In this document: positions 8,494 through 16,973 of the stretch, piece after piece
How the letters are laid out: every line of letters starts with the position of its first letter
How positions within the stretch are numbered: position 1 is the stretch's first letter
DNA from: Streptomyces sp. NWU339
Lineage (GTDB): Bacteria > Actinomycetota > Actinomycetes > Streptomycetales > Streptomycetaceae
Direction of reading: 5' to 3'
Length of the DNA: 64,000 bases
Assembly (NCBI RefSeq): GCF_003143855.1
Contig: NZ_QFRK01000020.1
Span: 149-64,148, forward strand
Position numbers and translations under genes: made by a program
The notes under the pieces: model-generated
The model's input: only the letters and a program-made list of their open reading frames with translations
What the model was told of the DNA's origin: nothing
Databases searched by the model: none

Positions 8494-8778
8494 TCATACG
8501 TGGATGGGGTGCGAGGTCCGGCCGGACACTTCGTCGATCTCGTCGTGCGCCTTGGTCAGCAGTTGCATCGCGAGTTCGTTCAACGCGCGTGCGCCGGCGA
8601 CCTCCTCCCCGACCCTGGGCTGGTTCGCGTCGACGTGGTGCCGGCTCGCGTGCCCGTGGGACCGTACCTCGGTCCCGTCGGGCAGCCGGAGCAGCGCCGC
8701 CGCGCGCGTGTGCTGGTCGTCCTCCATGAACTCCATCTCGACGTGCCACCCGACCGTGGTGCGCATCGTGCTCGTCAT
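8494..8778 (-). CDS. DUF1876 domain protein
   Basis: This 94-aa protein has the layout of the actinobacterial DUF1876 (dsRBD-like fold) family: an N-terminal strand 'WHVEMEFMEDDQHTRAAALL', then 'LPDGTEVRSHGHASRH' and a C-terminal helix. The function is not established. The ATG start has a near-perfect GGAGGTGA site 5 nt upstream, so the start is secure. It converges on the esterase gene with a 1-bp gap. Confidence 0.85.
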   Translation of the reverse strand: MTSTMRTTVGWHVEMEFMEDDQHTRAAALLRLPDGTEVRSHGHASRHHVDANQPRVGEEVAGARALNELAMQLLTKAHDEIDEVSGRTSHPIHV

Positions 8779-8858
8779 GACGGTCACCTCCGGAAGTCCT
8801 GCTTCCAGGGTGCCCCTCCTCCCGTCCGACCGCACCCCATCGCGCCCGGCCGCCGCCG

Positions 8859-9026
8859 CTATCCGGCGCGCAGCATCAGCCCGATCCCGACGACCAGCAA
8901 CCCGGCCGCGGCGACGCGCGGAGCGCCGAAGCGCTCCCGGAAGAACAGCGCCCCGATACCGGCTCCCACGATGATCGACGATTCCCGCAGGGCCGCGACC
9001 GGGGGTGGGCGGCGGAGTCCTCGTGG
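8859..9026 (-). pseudogene. Remnant of an EamA/DMT-family transporter (C-terminal end only)
   Basis: The leftward frame that stops at 8859 encodes an EamA-like last segment: 'VAALRESSIIVGAGIGALFF' then 'RERFGAPRVAAAGLL' and a hydrophobic end. Going upstream the frame closes at 9027-9029 without any start codon. A plausible start (ATG at 9046, MTTAATDHEDSAAHPR) is in another frame. Most of a roughly 300-aa gene is therefore missing, by deletion or frameshift. The fragment itself is too short to be a working transporter. Confidence 0.6.
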
Positions 9027-9128
9027 TCAGTGGCGGCTGTCGTCATGCGGGGCACGCTAGCGGGCGGTGCGGGCGGCGGGCGACCGGGTTTGTCCCGGTG
9101 GTGGGCGCGGCAGGCGCGGAACGAGGAA

Positions 9129-9206
9129 GCCGGTGAGGGCTCCCCGTCCCCACGGGGCCCTCACCGGCTGGTACTGGGGACCGCAGGAGCTGACGTCCTG
9201 CGGTCC
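9129..9206 (-). terminator. Tandem hairpins downstream of the MMPL gene
   Basis: Two perfect inverted repeats stand in a row. Arms of 12 bp lie at 9129-9140 and 9157-9168, and arms of 11 bp at 9178-9188 and 9196-9206. They lie 21-100 bp beyond the MMPL stop. Confidence 0.7.
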
Positions 9207-9226
9207 GGTGCGGTCATCCGCCGCTG

Positions 9227-11440
9227 TCAGACACGGACCAGTTCCCGGTCCTCGTCCTTCCTGTCGTCCTGCGTGCGCAGGCCCTCGCCCTCGACGTCCA
9301 CGTTGGGCAGGACGCGGTCCAGCCACTTCGGGAGCCACCAGGCCTTCTTGCCCAGCAGGGCCAGCACCGCCGGGACGATCGCCATGCGGACGACGAACGC
9401 GTCGAAGAGGACGGCGACGGCGAGGCCGAAGCCGATCATCTTGACCATCGCCTCGCTGGAGCCGATGAAGCCGGAGAAGACGGCCATCATGATCACCGCT
9501 GCGGCGGTCACGACCCGGGCGCTGTACCGGAAGCCGGTCACCACGGCCTGGCTGGGGTTCTCCCCGTGGACGAAGGCCTCCCGCATCCGGGTCACGAGGA
9601 ACACCTCGTAGTCCATGGCCAGTCCGAAGACCACGCCGACCATGAAGATCGGCATCATCGACATGACCGGGCCGGTCTCCTCCACGCCCATCAGTCCGGA
9701 CAGCCAGCCCCACTGGAAGACCGCGACCACGGCGCCCAGGGCGGCCAGCACGGAGAGCAGGAAGCCGAGGGCCGCCTTCAGCGGGACCAGGATCGACCGG
9801 AAGACCACGATCAGCAGCAGGAACGCCAGCCCGACCACCAGGGCCAGATACGGCACCAGCGCGTCGTTGAGCTTCTGCGACACGTCGATGTCCATCGCCG
9901 TGGCACCGGTGACCAGGATGTCGGCGCCGGCGTCGGCCTTGATGTCCGCTCCGGCGTCCCGGATCTCGTGCACCAGGTCCTCGGTCGCCACGGACGACGG
10001 CTTGGAGTCCGGGATGACGGTGATCGTGGCCGTGTCGCCGGCCTCGTTGGGTGTCGCCGGGGCCACCGTGATGACGCCGTCGAGGCCCTTGATGTCGTCG
10101 CCGGTCCGCTGGAAGACGGCCTGCGGGTCGTCGCTGTCCTTGGCGTCGACCACGACGACCAGCGGACCGTTGAAGCCAGGGCCGAAGCCCTCGGACAGCA
10201 GGTCGTAGGCGCGGCGCTGGGTGGTGGACGTCGGCTGCGAACCGTCGTCGGGCAGGCCCAGTTCCAGGGAGCTCGCCGGGACGGCGGCCGCACCGAGGCC
10301 GACGACGCCGAGCAGGAGGACGGCCACGGGACGGCGTACGACGAAGCTCGCCCAGCGGGTGCCCATGTTCGGGCGCTGCGCCTTGTCCGCGCCCTTGTCG
10401 CGGCCGCCGCCGAGCAGCTTGCTCTTCTCGCCGGCCGGGCGGACCCTGCGGCCCGCGTAGCCGAGCAGCGCCGGGACCATGGTGAGCGCGATGAGGACGG
10501 CGATGGCGACGGTGCCCGCGGCGGCGATGCCCATCTTGGTCAGCATCGGGATGTTGACGACCGACAGACCGACGAGGGCGATGACGACCGTGAGTCCGGC
10601 GAAGACGACCGCGGAGCCCGCGGTGCCGACGGCGCGGCCCGCCGCCTCCTCGCGCTCCCTGCCCTCGGCCAGTTCGGCGCGGTAGCGGGAGACGATGAAC
10701 AGCGCGTAGTCGATGCCGACGGCGAGGCCGATCATCGTGGCCAGGATGGAGGTGGTGGAGCCGAGGTCCAGGGTGGCGGCCAGCGCGGAGATGCTCGCGA
10801 CGCCGATGCCGACGCCGATGATCGCGGTGAGCAGCGGCAGGCCGGCCGCGATCAGCGAACCGAAGGTGATGACCAGGACGACCGCGGCGACACCGATACC
10901 GATGATCTCGGCGGCGCCGGTCTCCGGGACGGCCTGCAGCGCGTCACCGCCGATCTCCACGGTCAGTCCGGTGTCACGGGCGTCCTCGGCGGCGGCCTTC
11001 AGGGCGTCGCGCGAGGAGTCCTCCAGTTCCATGCCGGAGACCTTGTAGCTCACCGACGCGTAGGCGACCGCGCCGTCCTGGCTGACGCCTCCGCCCTGGT
11101 ACGGGTCGGTGACGAGGGCGACCTGGGAGTCGCCGGAGAGCTCCTGGACGGTCTTCTGGACGGTCGCCTTGTTGTCGGCGTCGGTCATCTTCTCGCCGGC
11201 GGGCGCCTTGAAGACGACGCGTGCGGTCGCCCCGTCGGCGCTGGCACCGGGGAAGCGTTCTTCCAGCACGTCGAAGGCCTTCTGGGCCTCGGTGCCGGGG
11301 ATGGAGAACGAGGTGTTGCCGGCCGCGGGAGCGCCGGCCGCGCCGACGCCGGCGAGTGCCAGCAGCGCCACCCAGAACAGGGCGGTGAAGTGTCGTCGCC
11401 TGAAGGCGAAGCGTCCGAGTCGATAGAGGAATGTGGCCAC
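9227..11440 (-). CDS. MMPL-family RND-type transporter
   Basis: This inner-membrane exporter has 737 aa, the usual length for Streptomyces MMPL proteins. It is a two-fold repeat. Each half has one N-terminal membrane helix ('HFTALFWVALLALAGVG' and 'RPVAVLLLGVVGLGAAAV'), an extracellular domain, and five further helices. 'GLAVGIDYALFIVSRYR' (half one) and 'GLAMDYEVFLVTRMRE' (half two) are the conserved proton-relay regions with Asp-Tyr. Such proteins export lipids or hydrophobic compounds. The GTG start is preceded by GGGAG. The TetR gene upstream on the same strand (128-bp gap) and its operators suggest repression lifted by the exported compound or a relative. Confidence 0.93.
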   Translation of the reverse strand: MATFLYRLGRFAFRRRHFTALFWVALLALAGVGAAGAPAAGNTSFSIPGTEAQKAFDVLEERFPGASADGATARVVFKAPAGEKMTDADNKATVQKTVQELSGDSQVALVTDPYQGGGVSQDGAVAYASVSYKVSGMELEDSSRDALKAAAEDARDTGLTVEIGGDALQAVPETGAAEIIGIGVAAVVLVITFGSLIAAGLPLLTAIIGVGIGVASISALAATLDLGSTTSILATMIGLAVGIDYALFIVSRYRAELAEGREREEAAGRAVGTAGSAVVFAGLTVVIALVGLSVVNIPMLTKMGIAAAGTVAIAVLIALTMVPALLGYAGRRVRPAGEKSKLLGGGRDKGADKAQRPNMGTRWASFVVRRPVAVLLLGVVGLGAAAVPASSLELGLPDDGSQPTSTTQRRAYDLLSEGFGPGFNGPLVVVVDAKDSDDPQAVFQRTGDDIKGLDGVITVAPATPNEAGDTATITVIPDSKPSSVATEDLVHEIRDAGADIKADAGADILVTGATAMDIDVSQKLNDALVPYLALVVGLAFLLLIVVFRSILVPLKAALGFLLSVLAALGAVVAVFQWGWLSGLMGVEETGPVMSMMPIFMVGVVFGLAMDYEVFLVTRMREAFVHGENPSQAVVTGFRYSARVVTAAAVIMMAVFSGFIGSSEAMVKMIGFGLAVAVLFDAFVVRMAIVPAVLALLGKKAWWLPKWLDRVLPNVDVEGEGLRTQDDRKDEDRELVRV

Positions 11441-11568
11441 GAGGGAGTACTCCCGGTCAGGTCGTGGGTTCTTCAGGGCAGGGGGGTCCAGCCCGACGAC
11501 GTGAGCGGTGGCGTCCGTCAGGTGGTGATGATGAAGGTGGTGATGAGGGAGAGAGCCGACCGGGGCGG

Positions 11569-12168
11569 TCAGCGGGTGGACACGCCGAGGGCGGGGAGGA
11601 CCACGGCGTCGATGTACGAGGTGAGGAAGTCCCGCGTGGGCGGCCGGTCGTCGATCAGCGTCCGTGTGGCGAACGCGCCGACGAGCATGTGCACCATGTA
11701 GTCCAGCGCCGGATTGTCCGGGCGGACCTCGCCGCGCTCGACCGCGCGCCGGACGATCCCCTGGAACTCGTCGACCTCGGGTTCCACGAACAGGTCCCTG
11801 AAGGCGCGCCGCAGGTCGTCGTTCGTGTGGACCGCCATGGCGAGCGCCCGCATCAGGGCGGCGTTCTGCTCCATGACGCAGTCGTTCTCGCGGCCGATGA
11901 GACCGTGCAGGTCGCCCCGCAGGGAACCGGTGTCGATGTCACCGATGCTGCCCGGCTTCTGGTATCGCATGGCTCTCACCACCAGCTCGGCCTTGCCGCC
12001 CCACTGGCGGTAGAGGGTGGCCTTGCTGGACCGGGTGCGGGCGGCCACGGCGTCCATGGTGAGGGCGTCGTACCCGACCTCGCGGAGCAGGTCGAGCACG
12101 GCCGCGTAGATCTCGGCCACGCGCTCCGGGGTGATCCGGCTGCGCCGCGCCGTCGCGGCCTCGGTCAT
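11569..12168 (-). CDS. TetR-family regulator of the MMPL gene
   Basis: This 199-aa repressor has an N-terminal helix-turn-helix ('ALTMDAVAARTRSSKATLYRQW', residues about 32-53) and a TetR_C ligand domain. The ATG at 12168 has AGAGGTGA upstream; a GTG three codons earlier overlaps that site and is less likely. Two related palindromes just upstream are probable autoregulatory operators. Same strand and close spacing point to the MMPL exporter as its target. Confidence 0.9.
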   Translation of the reverse strand: MTEAATARRSRITPERVAEIYAAVLDLLREVGYDALTMDAVAARTRSSKATLYRQWGGKAELVVRAMRYQKPGSIGDIDTGSLRGDLHGLIGRENDCVMEQNAALMRALAMAVHTNDDLRRAFRDLFVEPEVDEFQGIVRRAVERGEVRPDNPALDYMVHMLVGAFATRTLIDDRPPTRDFLTSYIDAVVLPALGVSTR

Positions 12169-12207
12169 CCCGCTCACCTCTTCTCGCTCCGGATCTCACC
12201 GCGCCGA

Positions 12208-12268
12208 ACGACACGGTTTCGTACACGACGAATGTACCGCAGCCCTTAGAGGAACGAAACCGTTTCGT
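12208..12268. promoter_or_regulatory. Two TetR-type operators in the tetR / tricorn divergent region
   Basis: The site at 12254-12268 is a perfect ACGAAAC-C-GTTTCGT palindrome. The site at 12208-12222 (ACGACAC-G-GTTTCGT) shares the right half exactly and is degenerate on the left. They lie 40 and 86 bp upstream of the tetR start and also face the tricorn gene starting at 12342. Confidence 0.6.
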
Positions 12269-12341
12269 ACGTGCGCTGGGTCACGTCGGGAGAGCCGCCG
12301 CCGCTCCGCACGAGTTGCTGCGGTCCGCCACCGGGAAAAGC

Positions 12342-15300
12342 ATGGGAAGAGTGAGTTACCTGCGCCTGCCGCACCTCAACGGCGACCTGCTGTGCTTCGT
12401 GACCGAGGACGACCTCTGGCTCGCCCCGCTCGACGCCCCGCGCCGGGCCTGGCGGCTCACCGTCGACCGCACCAAGCTCGGCCACCCCCGCTTCTCCCCC
12501 GACGGCCGCCACATCGCGTACACGAGCTGGCGCAGTCTCGATCCCGAGGTCCATCTGGTACCGGTGGACGGCGGGCCGGGCCGCCGGCTGACCTACTGGG
12601 GCAGCCCCGACACCCGGGTCTGCGGCTGGACGCCCCCGAACGGCGACGAGAGCCCCGAGATCCTCGCCGTCGCCTCGCACGGCGAGCCGTTCTCGTACTT
12701 CAGCTGGTCCTACAAGCTCTCCGCCGACGGTGGGCCGGGCCGCAAACTGCCCTGGGGGCCGGTGAGCGACATCCAGGTCGCCGAGATCGACGGGGAACGC
12801 AAGACCCTGCTGCTCACCGGCACCCCGCCGCACGAGCCGGCCAGCTGGAAGCGGTACCGGGGCGGGGCGACGGGCAGGCTGTGGCTGCACGGACGACGCC
12901 TGCTCGACGGGCACGACGGGCTCGCCAAGGTCGATGGGCACTTGCAGTCCCCGATGTTCGTCGGCGACCGGATCGCCTTCCTCTCCGACCACGAGGGCGT
13001 CGGCAACCTGTACTCCTGCGCGTACGACGGCTCCGACCTGCGCCGCCACACCGACCACGACGCGTTCTACGCCCGGCACGCGTCCAGCGACGGCACCCGG
13101 GTCGTCTACCAGTGCGCCGGTGATCTGTGGATCGTCGACGACCTGTCCCCGGACTCCGTGCCGCACCGGCTGGACATCACGCTGAGCGGGCCGCGCGCCG
13201 GGCGGCGCCGTTACCAGGTGCCCGCCGCGCACCACCTGGACGGCGTCTCGGTGGACGAGACGGGCCGGGCCAGCGCCGTCGTCGTACGCGGCAGCCTGTA
13301 CTGGCTCACCCACCGCGACGGCCCCGCGCGCACCCTCGCCGACACCCCCGGCGTGCGGGTGCGGCTGCCGGAGATGCTCGGCGCGAGCGGGCGGGTGGCG
13401 TATGTGACGGACGCCGAGGGCGAGGACGCGATCGAGATCGTCTCCCTGCCCCGGGCGAGCGGCCGCCGCCCCACCCGGCGGCTGGCCCCGGGGAAGCTGG
13501 GCCGGGTGCTGGAGATGGTGGCCGACCCGGACGGCGAACGCCTGGCCGTCGCCTCCCACGACGGCCGCCTGCTGCTCATCGACACCGGCGAGGTTGGCAC
13601 CGGCGAGGCCGACGAGGGCCAGGGCTCCGCCACCGCCCCCGCCTCCGAAAACCCGGTCACCGAGCTGAGCCGTTCCCTCAACGGGCCCGTGCGCGACCTC
13701 GCGTTCTCACCCGACGGCGGGTGGCTCACCTGGTCGCATCCCGGTATCGGGCGGACGCTGCGGCAGATCAAACTGGCCCGGATCAAGGACCGGTTCGTCA
13801 TCGACGTCACCAACGGCCGCTTTGAGGACGAGAACCCGGTCTTCACCCGGGACGGCCGCTATCTCGCCTTCCTGTCCTGGCGCGGCTTCGACCCGGTCTA
13901 CGACGTGCACACCGGTGACCTGTCCTTCCCGCTGGGCTGCCGCCCGTACCTGGTGCCGCTGTCCTCGGCGACCCTCTCCCCGTTCGCCCTCACCCCCGAG
14001 GGCCGGTCGGCCGCCGGGGGCCTGGACCCGGTGGAGGCCGAGGAGGAGGACCTCGGCGACAGCGGTGGCGCGGTGACCGTCGAGACCGAGGGCCTGGAGA
14101 GCAGGGTCACCCCCTTCCCGGTCACCGCCTCCAAGTACTCGGCGCTGCACCCGGTCGCGGGCGGCGGGCTGGTCTGGCTGCGCTGGCCGATCTCGGGCGC
14201 GCTCGGCGAGACGTTCGCGAACCCGGACGACACCAGCGGCAGGCCGACCCTCGAGCACTTCAACATCAGCAAGGCGAAGAGGTCCGAACTCGTCGACCAC
14301 CTGGACCTCTTCGCGGTCAGCGGCGACGGGACGCGGCTGGTCGTGGCCGACGGGGGCGAGCCGCGCGCGGTGCCCGCGACCGAGCCGGGCGACAGCGACT
14401 CCACCGTCTGGATCGACGTCCGCCGCATCCTGCACGAGGCCGACCCGGTGGCCGAGTGGCGGCAGTCGTACGAGGAGGCCGGGCGGCTGATCCGGGCCTA
14501 CTTCTGGGAACCCGGCATGTGCGGCATCGACTGGGACGCGGCGCTCGACCAGTACCGCCCGCTGATCGAACGGGTCGCCTCCCCCGACGAGTTCGCGGAC
14601 CTGTTGCGTGAACTGCTCGGCGAACTCGGCACCTCGCACGCCTACGTCACCGCCGCCCGCCGCAACGAGGGCCCCCCGCACTACCAGCGCCGCCAGGGCT
14701 TCCTCGGCGCCAACCTGGTGCCCCGGGAGGACGGTTGGACGGTCAAACGCATTCTGCCCGGCGACTCCTCCGACTCCCGCGCGCGTTCGCCGCTGGCCGG
14801 CACCGGCATCCGTGAGGGCGCGGTCCTCACCCATGTCCACGGCCGTCCGGTGGACCCGGTCGTCGGGCCCTATCCGCTGCTCGCGGGAGCGGGCGGCACG
14901 ACGGTGGAGCTGACGTTCGCCCCGGCCGAGGGCACCGGCCCGCCCCGCAGGGTCGCCGTCGTCCCGCTGATCGACGAACGCCCCCTGCGCTACCAGGACT
15001 GGGTGGCCAAACGACGCGAGGTGGTACGGGAGTTGAGCGGCGGCCGGTGCGGCTATCTGCACATCCCCGACATGGGCGGCTCGGGCTGGGCCCAGTTCAA
15101 CCGCGATCTGCGCATGGAGGTGTCCCGTCCGGCGCTGATCGTCGACGTGCGCGGCAACGCGGGCGGCCACATCAGCGAACTCGTCGTCGAGACGCTGACC
15201 CGCACCATCCTGGGCTGGGACCTCACCCGCGACGCCCAGCCGGTGTCGTACGCGGCCAACGCCCCGCGCGGGCCGGTGGTCGCCCTCGCGGACGAGGCGA

Positions 15301-15680
15301 CGAGCTCCGACGGCGACATGATCACGGCCGCGTTCAAGCTGCTGAAGCTGGGGCCGGTGGTCGGGCAGCGCACCTGGGGCGGGGTGGTCGGCATGACCGG
15401 CCGGCACCGGCTGGGGGACGGCACGGTGATCACGGTGCCGATGAACGCGGCCTGGTTCGACGCGTACGGCTGGTCGGTGGAGAACAGGGGCGTCGCCCCC
15501 GACCTCGAGGCGCTGCGCACTCCGTTGGACTGGGCGGAGGGCCGGTACCCGGTGCTCGACGAAGCGGTCCGACTGGCCCTGGAACTCCTGGAGACGGAGC
15601 CCCCGGCCGCTCCCCCGACCTACAGCGACGTCCCCGACCGCTCCCGCCCGAAGCTGCCACCGAGGACGCGCAGGACGTGA
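12342..15680 (+). CDS. Tricorn protease homologue (S41 peptidase)
   Basis: This 1112-aa cytosolic peptidase degrades oligopeptides released by the proteasome or other proteases. The N-terminal half has beta-propeller repeats with 'FSPDGRHIAYTSW', 'FTRDGRYLAFLSW' and similar TolB/tricorn blades. A tricorn-C1 region, PDZ-like segment and S41 core follow. Tricorn catalytic residues are recognisable: Ser-His in 'LGTSHAYV' (about residue 767), the nucleophile region 'EATSSDGDMITAAF' (about residue 990) and Glu in 'SVENRGVAPD' (about residue 1048). The start is the ATG at 12342, but the GTG at 12351 is also possible. Its divergent start shares a control region with tetR. Confidence 0.9.
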   Translation: MGRVSYLRLPHLNGDLLCFVTEDDLWLAPLDAPRRAWRLTVDRTKLGHPRFSPDGRHIAYTSWRSLDPEVHLVPVDGGPGRRLTYWGSPDTRVCGWTPPNGDESPEILAVASHGEPFSYFSWSYKLSADGGPGRKLPWGPVSDIQVAEIDGERKTLLLTGTPPHEPASWKRYRGGATGRLWLHGRRLLDGHDGLAKVDGHLQSPMFVGDRIAFLSDHEGVGNLYSCAYDGSDLRRHTDHDAFYARHASSDGTRVVYQCAGDLWIVDDLSPDSVPHRLDITLSGPRAGRRRYQVPAAHHLDGVSVDETGRASAVVVRGSLYWLTHRDGPARTLADTPGVRVRLPEMLGASGRVAYVTDAEGEDAIEIVSLPRASGRRPTRRLAPGKLGRVLEMVADPDGERLAVASHDGRLLLIDTGEVGTGEADEGQGSATAPASENPVTELSRSLNGPVRDLAFSPDGGWLTWSHPGIGRTLRQIKLARIKDRFVIDVTNGRFEDENPVFTRDGRYLAFLSWRGFDPVYDVHTGDLSFPLGCRPYLVPLSSATLSPFALTPEGRSAAGGLDPVEAEEEDLGDSGGAVTVETEGLESRVTPFPVTASKYSALHPVAGGGLVWLRWPISGALGETFANPDDTSGRPTLEHFNISKAKRSELVDHLDLFAVSGDGTRLVVADGGEPRAVPATEPGDSDSTVWIDVRRILHEADPVAEWRQSYEEAGRLIRAYFWEPGMCGIDWDAALDQYRPLIERVASPDEFADLLRELLGELGTSHAYVTAARRNEGPPHYQRRQGFLGANLVPREDGWTVKRILPGDSSDSRARSPLAGTGIREGAVLTHVHGRPVDPVVGPYPLLAGAGGTTVELTFAPAEGTGPPRRVAVVPLIDERPLRYQDWVAKRREVVRELSGGRCGYLHIPDMGGSGWAQFNRDLRMEVSRPALIVDVRGNAGGHISELVVETLTRTILGWDLTRDAQPVSYAANAPRGPVVALADEATSSDGDMITAAFKLLKLGPVVGQRTWGGVVGMTGRHRLGDGTVITVPMNAAWFDAYGWSVENRGVAPDLEALRTPLDWAEGRYPVLDEAVRLALELLETEPPAAPPTYSDVPDRSRPKLPPRTRRT

Positions 15681-15741
15681 AGGGGCCAGGGATGCAAGGG
15701 ATGTGCGGGATGCAAGGGACATGAGGAACTTGGAAACGGGA

Positions 15742-15771
15742 GAAGGGGCGCCCCTGCGGAGGCGCCCCTTC
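15742..15771 (+). terminator. Hairpin terminator after the tricorn gene
   Basis: Perfect 11-bp arms GAAGGGGCGCC / GGCGCCCCTTC with an 8-nt loop lie 61 bp past the stop. It can also serve the convergent small gene that ends at 15830. Confidence 0.7.
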
Positions 15772-15829
15772 CCGCTTCAGCAAACGGCCTTCAACGGCCG
15801 TGCCGAGCAGCGGCGTTCAGCACACGACG

Positions 15830-16012
15830 TCAGGCGTCGTAGTCTCGGTCGTGACGCTCCTCGGACTCCTTCCGCCCGCGCTGCGGGTTGTTCGGGTCCT
15901 CTTCGCGACGACGACCGCGATTCTGGATCTGCTCCTTGGCCTGGCCGGCCTTCTGCTTGGCCTGCTGCTGCATCTGCTCGGACTTCTCCTGAAACTGATC
16001 CTTCATGCCCAT
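15830..16012 (-). CDS. Small highly charged hydrophilic protein (CsbD-like in character)
   Basis: This 60-aa protein is rich in Gln, Lys, Glu and Arg. It starts MGMKDQFQEKSEQMQQQAKQ and ends ERHDRDYDA. It has no hydrophobic segment and is probably helical or disordered. It recalls the stress-induced CsbD group in composition, but I do not see a firm CsbD signature. An upstream GGGAG and consistent codon use support it as a real gene. Confidence 0.6.
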   Translation of the reverse strand: MGMKDQFQEKSEQMQQQAKQKAGQAKEQIQNRGRRREEDPNNPQRGRKESEERHDRDYDA

Positions 16013-16088
16013 GTGGGTTCACTCCCGTTGGGGTGTGGGGGATCTTGCCCGACCAGATTCACACAGGCGGTCACTCCCCGCATGTCGA

Positions 16089-16973
16089 TCAGTCACGCAC
16101 CGTAGTCCGTTGCTGTTCGTCGGCGTTGCCGCCGGCCCCGACCAGGCCCGTGCGCATGCCGGTGAGGCGGTCCGCGAACCGCCGCATCTCCCGCTGCCCG
16201 ACGGTCCCGATCACGCCGGGCAGGTATCCGCGCACGCCCTGCATCCCGCGCAGCCACCACTGCCCGTACACATGGCTCGAGCGCCGCTCGATCCCGGCCA
16301 CGATCCGGTCCACCGCGGGCCCCAGCGGATACGTCCTGTTCGCCGGCCACGGCAGCCGCTGCCTGAGTTCCCGCATCACCTCGTCCTGGTCGGCCCCGCG
16401 CACCATGTCCGTGTCGGTCCAGGAGAGATAGCCGACGCCGACCCGCACCCCCCGGTGGCCGACCTCGGCCCGCAGACAGTGCGCGTACGCCTCCACACCG
16501 GACTTGGAGGCGCAGTACGCGGTCATCATCGGCGCCGGGGTGATCGCGGCGAGCGAGGCGATCTGGAGCAGGTAGCCGCGGCTCGCGATCAGCAGGGGCA
16601 GGAACGCGCGGGCGGTGACCGCCGATCCGATCAGGTTGACCTCGACGACCCGCCGCCAGACCTGCGGATCGGAGTCGGCGAACGGACCGCCATGGGCCAC
16701 ACCGGCGTTGGCGACCACGATGTCGACCCGCCCGAACCGCTCCCCGACCTCCCCCGCGACCCGGATCATCGCCTCGTGGTCGGTGACGTCCGCGTGCCAG
16801 TGGCCGCTCTCGCCGTGCAGCCGCGCCGAGACCTGCTCGAGCACGTCCGGCTCCAGCCCGACCAGCGCCACCTTCGCCCCGCGCGCGGAGAGCTTGCGCG
16901 CGAGCAACTCCCCCACCCCGCGGGCCGCTCCGGTGACGACGGCGACCTTTCCTTCGAGACCGCCCCTGCTCAT
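16089..16973 (-). CDS. Short-chain dehydrogenase/reductase
   Basis: This 294-aa NAD(P)-dependent oxidoreductase has the nucleotide motif 'VVTGAARGVG' at residues 12-21, 'VANAGVA' near residue 86 and the catalytic YxxxK in 'AYCASK' near residue 152. It has a C-terminal extension of about 40 residues beyond a classical SDR. Its ATG overlaps the TGA of the flavin monooxygenase gene by 4 bp, so the two are translationally coupled. They may act in sequence, with ketone or alcohol interconversion feeding oxygen insertion (inference). Confidence 0.9.
   Translation of the reverse strand: MSRGGLEGKVAVVTGAARGVGELLARKLSARGAKVALVGLEPDVLEQVSARLHGESGHWHADVTDHEAMIRVAGEVGERFGRVDIVVANAGVAHGGPFADSDPQVWRRVVEVNLIGSAVTARAFLPLLIASRGYLLQIASLAAITPAPMMTAYCASKSGVEAYAHCLRAEVGHRGVRVGVGYLSWTDTDMVRGADQDEVMRELRQRLPWPANRTYPLGPAVDRIVAGIERRSSHVYGQWWLRGMQGVRGYLPGVIGTVGQREMRRFADRLTGMRTGLVGAGGNADEQQRTTVRD

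Noticed and set aside
9566..11701. 711-residue rightward frame
   Set aside because: Antisense to the MMPL gene; composition dominated by Asp, Gly, Arg and Val.
15681..15740. Repeated GGGATGCAAGGG-like sequence after the tricorn gene
   Set aside because: Short and imperfect; not clearly more than low complexity.
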